A stretch of 64,000 nt of DNA from Thiohalocapsa marina. Lineage in GTDB: Bacteria; Pseudomonadota; Gammaproteobacteria; Chromatiales; Chromatiaceae. The stretch lies in assembly GCF_008632335.1 (NCBI RefSeq), contig NZ_VWXX01000001.1:62001-126000 (forward strand), in the 5' to 3' direction. Below the pieces are notes generated by a model that ran no database searches, was not told the origin of the DNA, and worked only from the letters and a program-made list of their open reading frames with translations. Below are positions 33,317 through 40,643 of this stretch, piece by piece (positions within the stretch are counted from its first letter, which is position 1; each line of letters begins with the position of its first letter). The translations under genes were made by a program, and so were the position numbers.

Positions 33317-34460
33317 TGCCCTCCTCCGCTGCGTGCCGGATCCGCAAGGTCAGGCGGCTGATCCCGTCCCGGGCCTCGCTGTCGATGACATCCGCATAGT
33401 GTTCGATGAGCTTGCGACCCAGGCCATCATCGTCTTCTCCGGCGGCCAGCGGATCCTGCGGGGCCGCAGACGGACCCTGCGGGGCTGCAGACAGATCCTG
33501 CGGAGCTGGGGCGCGCTCGTAGCGCAGTTCCAGGGTCTTGTTGCGCTCGGAGTACGCCAGCGTCAGCGCGATGGGCGGCTGCTGTGCGCGGCCCAGGGCC
33601 AGGGCCAGCAATTCCTCGATCACCAGTTCCGTATTCCGTGCGGTCTTCTTCGTCAGCACATGCTTCTCGCAGAAGCGCTCGATCTGCCCCACCATGGCAT
33701 AGCGGTCGAAGCGGTCATCGGCGATGTGCCAGCGCAGGCTGCGCACCTTGTGGATGAAGTCCCGGGTGCGCTCGCGTTGCGGGGCCTCGAACAGCTGCGA
33801 CGGCGGACCCTGCTCGTAGATCACGCCCTGGTCCATGTACAGCACGCGGGTGGAGACGTCTCGCGCGAAGTCCATCTCATGGGTGACGATGGCCATGGTC
33901 ATGCCTTCCCGCGCCAGTCGGCGGATCACCGCCAGCACCTCGCTGACCATGGTCGGGTCCAGCGCCGAGGTGGGCTCGTCGAACAGGATGATCTCCGGGT
34001 CCATGGACAGGCAGCGGGCGATGGCCACCCGCTGCTGCTGACCACCGGAGAGTTCGTCGGGAAAGGCGTCCGCCTTGTCCGCCAGGCCGACCATGCCGAG
34101 CAATTCCCGCCCGCGGGCCCGGGCCTCCGCCTCGGGGCGGCCCAGCAGCCGCATCGGGCCGATGGTGACATTCTCCAGCGCCGTCAGATGGGCAAACAGG
34201 TTGAACGCCTGAAACACCATGCCCATGCGCCGGCGCAGGGCCGGCACATCCGCATCGGGGGCCATCAGGTCCTGACCGTCGACGACGATGTGCCCGCCGG
34301 AGGGCTGGTCCAGCAGGTTCAGGCAGCGCAGGAAGGTGCTCTTGCCGGTGCCGGACGGGCCGATGATGGAGATGACCTCGCCGGCCTGGATCTCGACGCT
34401 GACGTCCTTCAGCACCTCCAGGTCGCCGAAGCGCTTGCTCAGATGCTCCACCCGGATCAT
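33300..34460 (-). CDS. Amino-acid ABC transporter ATPase with degenerate RsbW-like C-terminal domain
   Basis: A 386-residue protein. Residues 1-~245 are a polar-amino-acid ABC ATPase: Walker [11 protein letters not shown]-loop VFQAFNLF, signature [15 protein letters not shown], Walker [15 protein letters not shown]-loop VTHEMDF. Residues ~250-386 resemble a HATPase_c_2 anti-sigma kinase: [19 protein letters not shown]-box-like [14 protein letters not shown] and G2-like [17 protein letters not shown]. The Mg-binding Asn of the N-box is replaced by Leu, and the G1 box is replaced by a Pro/Ala/Gln repeat (three near copies of AAPQ), so it is probably a non-catalytic partner-binding module. Start ATG at 34460 overlaps the permease gene by 4 bases. 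Confidence 0.82.
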   Translation of the reverse strand: MIRVEHLSKRFGDLEVLKDVSVEIQAGEVISIIGPSGTGKSTFLRCLNLLDQPSGGHIVVDGQDLMAPDADVPALRRRMGMVFQAFNLFAHLTALENVTIGPMRLLGRPEAEARARGRELLGMVGLADKADAFPDELSGGQQQRVAIARCLSMDPEIILFDEPTSALDPTMVSEVLAVIRRLAREGMTMAIVTHEMDFARDVSTRVLYMDQGVIYEQGPPSQLFEAPQRERTRDFIHKVRSLRWHIADDRFDRYAMVGQIERFCEKHVLTKKTARNTELVIEELLALALGRAQQPPIALTLAYSERNKTLELRYERAPAPQDLSAAPQGPSAAPQDPLAAGEDDDGLGRKLIEHYADVIDSEARDGISRLTLRIRHAAEEGNGAGA

Positions 34461-36877
34461 GCCCGGCTCCGCGCGGCCCGCCGCGCCCTGGGATCGGTGC
34501 GTCGCTCGACATGATCCAGCGCCAGCCCCAGCAGCCAGATGACAACGAAATAGATCGCCGCGATCAGCACCATGGGGAAGAAGGCCTCGAAGGTGCGGCT
34601 GCGGATGATGTCGCCGGCACGGGTCAGATCCTGGATGCCGATGTAGCCGACGATGGCGGTCATCTTCACCAGCGACATGAATTCGCCGCGATACACCGGC
34701 AGCACCTGGCGCGTGGCCTGGGGCAGCACGATGTGCAGGAAGGTCTGCACGCGGGTGAAGCCGAGCGCGATGCCCGCCTCGCGCTGACCGCGGCCGACGC
34801 TCTCGATGCCGGTACGGAACATCTCCGACACATAGGCGGCGAAGTTCAGCCCGAAGGCGATCACGGCCACGATCAGCGGCGCGATGTTCACCGACGCAAA
34901 GGCCACGTAGAAGATCAGCATCAGCAGCACCAGCACCGGGATGCCGCGCACCAGCTCGATGTAGACCCGGGCGACGCGCTGCAGCAGGGCGTTGGCGGAT
35001 AGGCGCATGGCGCAGACCAGGGCCCCCAGCAGGGTGCCGAACAGCGTCGACAGCACCGAGATCACCACGGTGATCAGGATGCCGTCCAGGATCAGCCGCC
35101 AGCGTCCCTCGGTGATCAGGGTCCGCTCGATGCTTCCCCACAGGCGTTGCGACCAGCTGGCGGAGGCCGAGGATACGGCCGGCGGCGGCTGGTGCCCCGC
35201 CATGTCCCGTGCACGCACCAGGGCCACGGTGCGCATGTCGGTGTAGGGATCGGAAAAGTCGACCATCCGCGCGCGCTCTTCGCTGATGGCGATGCCGTCG
35301 GCGATGATGTCCGCCTTGCCCGACGCCAGCGCCGCCACCAGGGCGTCGAACTCGTAGGTGGTGATGTCCAGCTGCAGCCCCTCGCGGGCGGCGAAGCGGC
35401 GCAGGATCTCCATGTCGAACCCGGCGTAGTCGCCATTGACCACTGCCAGATAGGGCAGATCCGCCACCGCCACGCCGAGCCGCACGCGCTCGCCGGATGC
35501 CGGCCGCGGGATCTGCGGCATCTCGGCCTGCTCCGGATCGTTCTGCAGCCAGCGCTCGGCAATGGCGTCGTAGCTGCCGTCGGCGCGGATGTCCGCCAGG
35601 AACCGATTGAAGCGCTCGCGCAGGTCCGGCCGCGACCGGCTGAAGCCGATGCCCAGGGGCATGTCCAGCAGGTCGTCCGCCAGGATCGCGAGATTGGTGT
35701 TCTGTTTCAGGATCAGTCGCGCCGTGGTGTCCACCAGCAGCGCCGCATCCGCCTTGCCCGTCTCCACCGCGGCGATGATGTCAGCGGTGCTCTTGAGCCG
35801 GACGATGTTCGCGCGAGGATAGGTGCGGGCGATGAAGTCGTCCCAGATGGTGCCCATCAGCACGGCGATGCGCTTGTCCGCCAGGTCATCCATGGACGAC
35901 CAGCCCGGCCCCGCCGAACCCGGAAGGTCGGCGGCATTCGCCGCAGTGGTCGGGCCGGATGCGGCAGCGCCGCTGCCGGCGGCCACGGGCGCGGCCAGAT
36001 CCTCCACCCGCACCAGGGCGCCGGATGGGTCCTGCAGGTAGGGCTCGGAGAAGTCGATCAGCCGCGCACGCTCCTCGGTGATGGAGATGTTGGAGATGAT
36101 CAGGTCCACCTTGCCGGCCTGAAGCGCCGCGATCAGCCCGTCGAACTCCAGCGGCACCAGGGTCAGCGGCCGCCCCTGATGGGCGGCAAAGCGGCGGATC
36201 AGTTCGATGTCGAAACCGGCGTAGCCACCGTCCACCACATAGACCATGGGAAAGCCCAGCACCGGGGCCATGCCCACCAGCAGCGCCTCGTCCTCATCGG
36301 CTTGCCCGCGCTCCGGCAGTGGGATCTCCGGCATGGCCACCGGCGGCGAGGCCCCGCCATGCCAGCGCCGACGCATGGCGTCATAGGTGCCATCGGCGCG
36401 GATCTCCACCAGGAAGGCGTTGAACGCCCGGCGCAACGCATCGTCGTCCTTGCGAAAGCCGACGCCCAGATCGGTGTCGTAGAAGTCGTCGTCCAGGATC
36501 GCCAGGGTCGGGTCTGCCGCGGCGGCGACTTGCAGCGTGTGCAGGTCGAGCAGCACCGCATCGACCTTCCTGGTCCGCAGCGCCAGGATCAAATCGGCCT
36601 GGCGGTTGAACAGCCGCAATTGCGCCTGCGGAAAACGGTCCAGCACATAGCGGTCCCAGACCGTGCCGGTGAGTATGCCGAAGCGGGCCTCGGTCAGGTC
36701 ATGGATGTCCCGCCAGCCCGCTTCCGCAGGCCCGCTCGAGGCCTGTCCAGCGGCGCCGGTTTCCGCCATGGCCGCCGCGCGGTCTCCGCACCCGACCGTC
36801 AGCGCGGTGATGCAGACAACGCCGAACAGCAGCCGCGCAAGCGCGGAACGCATGGGCCCGGCATGGGTGCCCGACAT
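34457..36877 (-). CDS. Fused tandem solute-binding lobes and ABC permease, amino-acid type
   Basis: An 806-residue protein. After an N-terminal hydrophobic signal ending TVGCG, there are four binding-protein lobes in the order lobe 2 ([19 protein letters not shown]...), lobe 1 ([19 protein letters not shown]...), lobe 2 ([18 protein letters not shown]...), lobe 1 ([19 protein letters not shown]...). Then comes a HisM/GlnP-like permease of about 230 residues with the EAA loop [14 protein letters not shown] and [16 protein letters not shown] normal protein starts with lobe 1, so the register is shifted. It should import polar amino acids or related compounds with the ATPase encoded next. The start at 36877 lacks a clear ribosome-binding site and sits against a 10-bp tandem repeat. 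Confidence 0.8.
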   Translation of the reverse strand: MSGTHAGPMRSALARLLFGVVCITALTVGCGDRAAAMAETGAAGQASSGPAEAGWRDIHDLTEARFGILTGTVWDRYVLDRFPQAQLRLFNRQADLILALRTRKVDAVLLDLHTLQVAAAADPTLAILDDDFYDTDLGVGFRKDDDALRRAFNAFLVEIRADGTYDAMRRRWHGGASPPVAMPEIPLPERGQADEDEALLVGMAPVLGFPMVYVVDGGYAGFDIELIRRFAAHQGRPLTLVPLEFDGLIAALQAGKVDLIISNISITEERARLIDFSEPYLQDPSGALVRVEDLAAPVAAGSGAAASGPTTAANAADLPGSAGPGWSSMDDLADKRIAVLMGTIWDDFIARTYPRANIVRLKSTADIIAAVETGKADAALLVDTTARLILKQNTNLAILADDLLDMPLGIGFSRSRPDLRERFNRFLADIRADGSYDAIAERWLQNDPEQAEMPQIPRPASGERVRLGVAVADLPYLAVVNGDYAGFDMEILRRFAAREGLQLDITTYEFDALVAALASGKADIIADGIAISEERARMVDFSDPYTDMRTVALVRARDMAGHQPPPAVSSASASWSQRLWGSIERTLITEGRWRLILDGILITVVISVLSTLFGTLLGALVCAMRLSANALLQRVARVYIELVRGIPVLVLLMLIFYVAFASVNIAPLIVAVIAFGLNFAAYVSEMFRTGIESVGRGQREAGIALGFTRVQTFLHIVLPQATRQVLPVYRGEFMSLVKMTAIVGYIGIQDLTRAGDIIRSRTFEAFFPMVLIAAIYFVVIWLLGLALDHVERRTDPRARRAARSRA

Positions 36878-36880
36878 GGT

Positions 36881-36920
36881 CAGGTAGCGTCAGGTGGCGT
36901 CAGGTGGCGTCAGGGGGCCG
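36881..36920. repeat. 10-bp tandem repeat before the SBP-permease start
   Basis: CAGGTAGCGT, CAGGTGGCGT, CAGGTGGCGT and a degenerate CAGGGGGCCG follow one another with a 10-base period. On the minus strand they form the leader immediately before the ATG at 36875-36877, where no Shine-Dalgarno is seen. Confidence 0.75.
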
Positions 36921-36934
36921 TCAGCCGAGCGCGC

Positions 36935-37270
36935 TCAGCCCGCCAGGGCCTGCAGCGCCTCTTCCCGGGTGGCAAAGGCCTGAATGATGGACAGGAAGCC
37001 GCTGATCTCGAACACCTCATGCACGGATTCCTGCAGACAGCACAGGCCGAATTGCCGTGCGTCCTTCTTGCAGGTCTTGGCCCCCATCAGGATCACCCGC
37101 AGCCCGGCGCTGGACATGTAATCCGTCTCCGCCAGGTCGATCAGGATGGTCGGCGCCCGGCCGATGCAGTCCATAAGATGCGTCTGCAGGTCCGGCGCCG
37201 TGCTGCTGTCGATGCGGCCGCTCACCTTGAGCACCAGGGCGTTGTCGATCTTTTCTTCAGAGACGTTCAT
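36935..37270 (-). CDS. STAS-domain anti-sigma factor antagonist (RsbV/SpoIIAA-like)
   Basis: A 111-residue single STAS domain. It starts MNVSEEKIDNALVLKVSGRI and carries the phosphorylation-loop sequence TDYMSSAGLRVILMG, equivalent to DSSGLG of SpoIIAA, so the phosphorylatable Ser is present. In partner switching the dephosphorylated form binds the kinase and frees its target. ATG at 37270 is used; a TTG at 37288 overlapping the kinase stop would add six residues. It follows the kinase gene directly and precedes the transporter genes. Confidence 0.88.
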   Translation of the reverse strand: MNVSEEKIDNALVLKVSGRIDSSTAPDLQTHLMDCIGRAPTILIDLAETDYMSSAGLRVILMGAKTCKKDARQFGLCCLQESVHEVFEISGFLSIIQAFATREEALQALAG

Positions 37271-37284
37271 GACTTCAGGTTTCC

Positions 37285-37704
37285 TCAAACAGACAGGTGT
37301 TTCATCAGACGGACGTGATTGCGGCCATCTTCATGGCTGTAGCGCACGTCGTCCAGCAGTTTGCGCACAAAATGGACACCAAGACCGCCGATCTTGCGCT
37401 CGTCCAGGGTCGTATCCAGTTCCGGCTCCGCAATTTCCAGCGGATTGAACGGAACGCCGTCGTCCACCAGCATGGCGATCAGCCGGCCCCCTTCGCGCCA
37501 CAACTCGACGCTGAACGCGTGCTCCCCGCCCTCCGGATAGGCATAGCTGACCACGTTGGTCACTAGCTCATCCAGGGCAAGATTGAAATTGAACAGGGTC
37601 TTCGGGTCGACCGCCTCCGCCTCGCCGCAGGCCTCCAGCCATTGCGCCAGCCGTTGCAGCTCGGACAGGTCATTCTTCAGAACCAGTTTGTGGCGTTCAG
37701 TCAT
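37285..37704 (-). CDS. RsbW-like serine kinase/anti-sigma factor
   Basis: A 139-residue GHKL ATPase of the HATPase_c_2 group. The N-box FNLALDELVTNVVSYAY, G1 box VDDGVPFNP and G2 box GGLGVHFVRKLLDDV are intact, so it should bind ATP and phosphorylate the STAS protein encoded next. It overlaps the phosphatase gene upstream by 8 bases. No sigma factor gene is found nearby, so its release target is unknown; the degenerate kinase-like domain on the ABC ATPase is a possible partner (inference). Confidence 0.9.
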   Translation of the reverse strand: MTERHKLVLKNDLSELQRLAQWLEACGEAEAVDPKTLFNFNLALDELVTNVVSYAYPEGGEHAFSVELWREGGRLIAMLVDDGVPFNPLEIAEPELDTTLDERKIGGLGVHFVRKLLDDVRYSHEDGRNHVRLMKHLSV

Positions 37705-39700
37705 GCGGTGCCCCCGGGGCTTTCTTCCGGAACATCATCAGGGTGATGTCATCGGACTGCGGCGCCTCGCCCGCGTGCCGACGCAGGTCGTCCAGCAGTG
37801 TCCGCAGGCAGTCCTTGCAGCCCAGCGCCCCGCAGGCTCTCAGGCGCGCGATCAGGCGATCATTGCCGTATTCGCGGTTGTCGCCGTCCATGGCCTCGTT
37901 GACGCCGTCGGTGTAGAGCAGCAGCGCATCGCCGTTTTCCAGCCGCAGATGCCCGGTCTCGTAGACCATGTCCGGCATGGGCCCGGCCACGGTGCCATAG
38001 GGCCGGCTGATCCACTCCGGCTCGCCATTGGCACGCAGCAGGATCGGCGGGTTGTGCCCGGCGTTGGCGTAGCGGGTGTCGCCGGTGGACAGGTTCACCA
38101 CGGCGCAGAACAGGGTCACGAACATGCAGGAGTCGTTGTTCTCTGCCAGCGTCTCGTTGACGCGCTCGAGCACCCGGCCCGGATCCGCGTCCACCTTGAA
38201 CTCGGAACGCAGCAGACTGCGCGTCACCGCCATGAACATGGCCGCTGGCACGCCCTTGCCCGAGACATCCGCAATGGCCAGCACCATGTGCTGTTCATCC
38301 AGCAGCATGAAGTCGTAGAAATCGCCGCCCACCTCGCGTGCGGGCACCATGATCGCATGGAGATCCATGTCGCCGCGATCCGGGAAGGCCGGGAATGTCT
38401 TCGGCACCAGGTCCATCTGGATGTCGTGGGCGATACGCAGTTCACCGTTCACCCGCTCGCGCTCGGCGGTGGTCTCCTCGAGGTCTGCGATGTAGCGCTT
38501 CAGGTCGTCGCGCATGCGCCGGAAGGTACGGGTAAGCTGCGCCACCTCGTCGTTGCCCCGCGGCGTGGGCAGCGGCGTGTCGAGGTTGCCCGCGGAGAGC
38601 TGCGGCGCCGCTTCGCTCAGGGCGCTGATGGGCCGGGTGATGGAGCGTGCCACCAGGCCGACGGCGAGCACCAGCAACAGCAGCCCGGCACCGCCGACCA
38701 CCGCCTCCAGACGGGTCAGCTGCAGGATCTGCTCATGCAACGCGCTCTGGGAGACCAGGGTGCCGACAGTCCAGCCGGTCGTGCCCAGTACATCCCATGA
38801 CAGCCAGCTCTTGTCGCCGGTGGCCCAGCTCACCCAGGGCAGCCGGCCCGGCTCGCCGGAGGTCATGGCCTGGCCGACCTTGCGCAGGCCCTCGTCGCCG
38901 CGGGCCTCGGCGATGCTGAACACCGACTCGTTGAAGGCCAGGCCCGGCTTCGGGTGGGTGATGTAGGTGCCGTTGCGGCTCATCAGCAGGCCGTAGCCGC
39001 GCTCGCCCAGGGGCAGCTCGGCGATCTGCCGGTCCAGCCAGGACAGTTCCACATCGCCGGTGACCACGCCGACAAAGACCGGCCCATCGGGCGTCGACAG
39101 GGTCAACGGCACCGCGTAGGTGACCATCTTCACGCCGGTCTTCTCGATGTAGGGCTCGGTCCAGACCGCGCGCCCCAGATACCGCGGCAGGTTCATCCAG
39201 TCCTGCCCCAGATAGCGCCGGTCATCAGCGCCCAGATCGGCGTACAGGATGCGGTCGCCTTCGCGGTAGCTGTACGGCACCAGGGTTTCCGCGCCCGGCG
39301 TCTCCCAGCCCGGCGGCCGCCATTGCGGCAGCATGCCCAGGGCGGTGCCGTAAAGGCCCGGAAAGGTCTCCAGCAGACGGCGCTGCAGCAGCCTGACCCG
39401 TTCCGGCGGCAGGTCCAGCGACTGGGCCTCCAGCGTCAGCGCCAGGGTATCGACCGCACCCTGCAGGGGCCCCAGCTTGGCGTCGATCTTGTCCGCCGAG
39501 CCTTCGGCCAGAAAGCTGGCCCGGTCCTGCGCCGACTGCGTGAGCCGGTCGCGAAAGCTCACGTAGTTCCACAGCAGCAGGCCGATCAGGATCAGCCCGG
39601 AGATGCCGACCGTCCACAACAACATGCGGTTGCGCAGCCGTGTGTGCGGACGTGGCTCCGTGCCGGTTCCCGGGTCTTTCCTGCTCTGCTCAGCCGTCAT
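37697..39700 (-). CDS. Membrane SpoIIE/RsbU-type PP2C phosphatase with cache sensor
   Basis: A 667-residue protein. One membrane helix (MLLWTVGISGLILIGLLLW) is followed by a ~290-residue periplasmic dCache-like domain (ETLVPYSYREGDRILYAD, VPLTLSTPDGPVFVGVV), a second helix near LLLLVLAVGLVA, a HAMP domain (SITRPISALSEAAPQLSAGN), and a PP2C_SIG phosphatase. The metal-binding motifs REVGGDFYDF, IADVSGKGVPAAMFMA, NAGHNPP and LYTDGVNEAMD are present. It should dephosphorylate the STAS protein in response to an external ligand. First gene of the operon. Confidence 0.9.
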   Translation of the reverse strand: MTAEQSRKDPGTGTEPRPHTRLRNRMLLWTVGISGLILIGLLLWNYVSFRDRLTQSAQDRASFLAEGSADKIDAKLGPLQGAVDTLALTLEAQSLDLPPERVRLLQRRLLETFPGLYGTALGMLPQWRPPGWETPGAETLVPYSYREGDRILYADLGADDRRYLGQDWMNLPRYLGRAVWTEPYIEKTGVKMVTYAVPLTLSTPDGPVFVGVVTGDVELSWLDRQIAELPLGERGYGLLMSRNGTYITHPKPGLAFNESVFSIAEARGDEGLRKVGQAMTSGEPGRLPWVSWATGDKSWLSWDVLGTTGWTVGTLVSQSALHEQILQLTRLEAVVGGAGLLLLVLAVGLVARSITRPISALSEAAPQLSAGNLDTPLPTPRGNDEVAQLTRTFRRMRDDLKRYIADLEETTAERERVNGELRIAHDIQMDLVPKTFPAFPDRGDMDLHAIMVPAREVGGDFYDFMLLDEQHMVLAIADVSGKGVPAAMFMAVTRSLLRSEFKVDADPGRVLERVNETLAENNDSCMFVTLFCAVVNLSTGDTRYANAGHNPPILLRANGEPEWISRPYGTVAGPMPDMVYETGHLRLENGDALLLYTDGVNEAMDGDNREYGNDRLIARLRACGALGCKDCLRTLLDDLRRHAGEAPQSDDITLMMFRKKAPGAPHD

Positions 39701-39708
39701 GGTTTCCG

Positions 39709-39767
39709 GTCAGGTCTGCAGCGAAACGTCCGCACAGTTTAGCCCTCTTTTCCGGGCCAGACCTGAC
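39709..39767. promoter_or_regulatory. Inverted repeat flanking the presumed operon promoter
   Basis: GTCAGGTCTG at 39709-39718 and its exact reverse complement CAGACCTGAC at 39758-39767 are separated by 39 bases. Between them, on the minus strand, TAAACT (39736-39741) is a possible -10 for the phosphatase-led operon. The arrangement suggests a regulator site on each side of the promoter, or a long hairpin. Confidence 0.5.
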
Positions 39768-39799
39768 GAGTTCTGACATGGGCCCGATTGCGCGCGGCT

Positions 39800-40621
39800 T
39801 CAGAAGGCACGGCGCAGGCCAACGGCAACGCCGAAGGCCCGCAGGTTTGTGCTGGTCTCGTCGATGGGAATGCCCGCGGACAGCGTGTTCAGGGACATGA
39901 TGCCAGAGTCCGTGCCGACCTCGCCAAGGTCCACGTAGTAGCCGGACAGATCCAGCGTCAGGGTGTCACTGAGGGCGATGCCCGTGCCCAGGGTCACCTG
40001 ATAGGCGAAGTTGGTCCGGTCGCCATCCGGCGTAACGCTGATCTTGTGCCGCCCCGGGTTCTCCGGGAAGCGGTAGGTCATCTCGCCGAGCCGATTGTGG
40101 GCGACGCCGGCACCGATCCCGACATAGGGCTGGAACCGCCCCAGATCGGCGCCGTTGAGCGCCGCCAGGTCGACGAACACATTGGCCAGCCCCAGCCAGG
40201 ACTCGAAGTCCGCCGACACCGGTTCATGGGTACCGACGGAGAGAAAATTGGCATTGCCCGCGTACTCGCTGGCGAAGCGATAGCCCACCGACAGATCCGC
40301 CCGCAGCCAGGGCAGCAGGCGTCGACCGACGGCCAGCTCCGCCATCGGATAGTCGCCGAAGTCACCATAGGCGCCGATGGGGCGGCCGTCATCCCCCCGC
40401 ACGCAACCGAACAGCGCCGCCGGCTGCTGCGAGGCACAGTCGCGATCAGAGAAATTCGCGTCCCGCGACTGCTCGTAGCCCAGGGCACCGCGCAGATACC
40501 AATCCGCCGCCTCCGCCGGGGCCACCAGCGACACCGATAACGCGAACAACAGGGACAACGGGGACGACGGCGACAGGGCTCGGACGGTGGTCGCGGAGAA
40601 CCGCTTGCAGATTGACGTCAT
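39800..40621 (-). CDS. Outer-membrane beta-barrel protein
   Basis: A 273-residue exported barrel. A signal peptide ends SLVAPAEAADWYL. Alternating aromatic/polar strands (WYLRGALGYEQ, AELAVGRRLL, PYVGIGAGVAHNR, FAYQVTLGTGIAL, LTLDLSGYYVDL) run to a C-terminal GVAVGLRRAF, a terminal Phe being the usual BAM signal. It resembles the OmpW/Opa-like small porin group, but no ligand can be named. It lies 180 bases beyond the start of the phosphatase operon on the same strand and so is probably a separate transcript. Confidence 0.78.
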   Translation of the reverse strand: MTSICKRFSATTVRALSPSSPLSLLFALSVSLVAPAEAADWYLRGALGYEQSRDANFSDRDCASQQPAALFGCVRGDDGRPIGAYGDFGDYPMAELAVGRRLLPWLRADLSVGYRFASEYAGNANFLSVGTHEPVSADFESWLGLANVFVDLAALNGADLGRFQPYVGIGAGVAHNRLGEMTYRFPENPGRHKISVTPDGDRTNFAYQVTLGTGIALSDTLTLDLSGYYVDLGEVGTDSGIMSLNTLSAGIPIDETSTNLRAFGVAVGLRRAF

Positions 40622-40643
40622 GGCTATAACGACTCCGGCGTCA

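Noticed and set aside
35147-37318. 723-residue plus-strand frame
   Set aside because: Antisense of the SBP-permease and STAS genes, which have intact domains.
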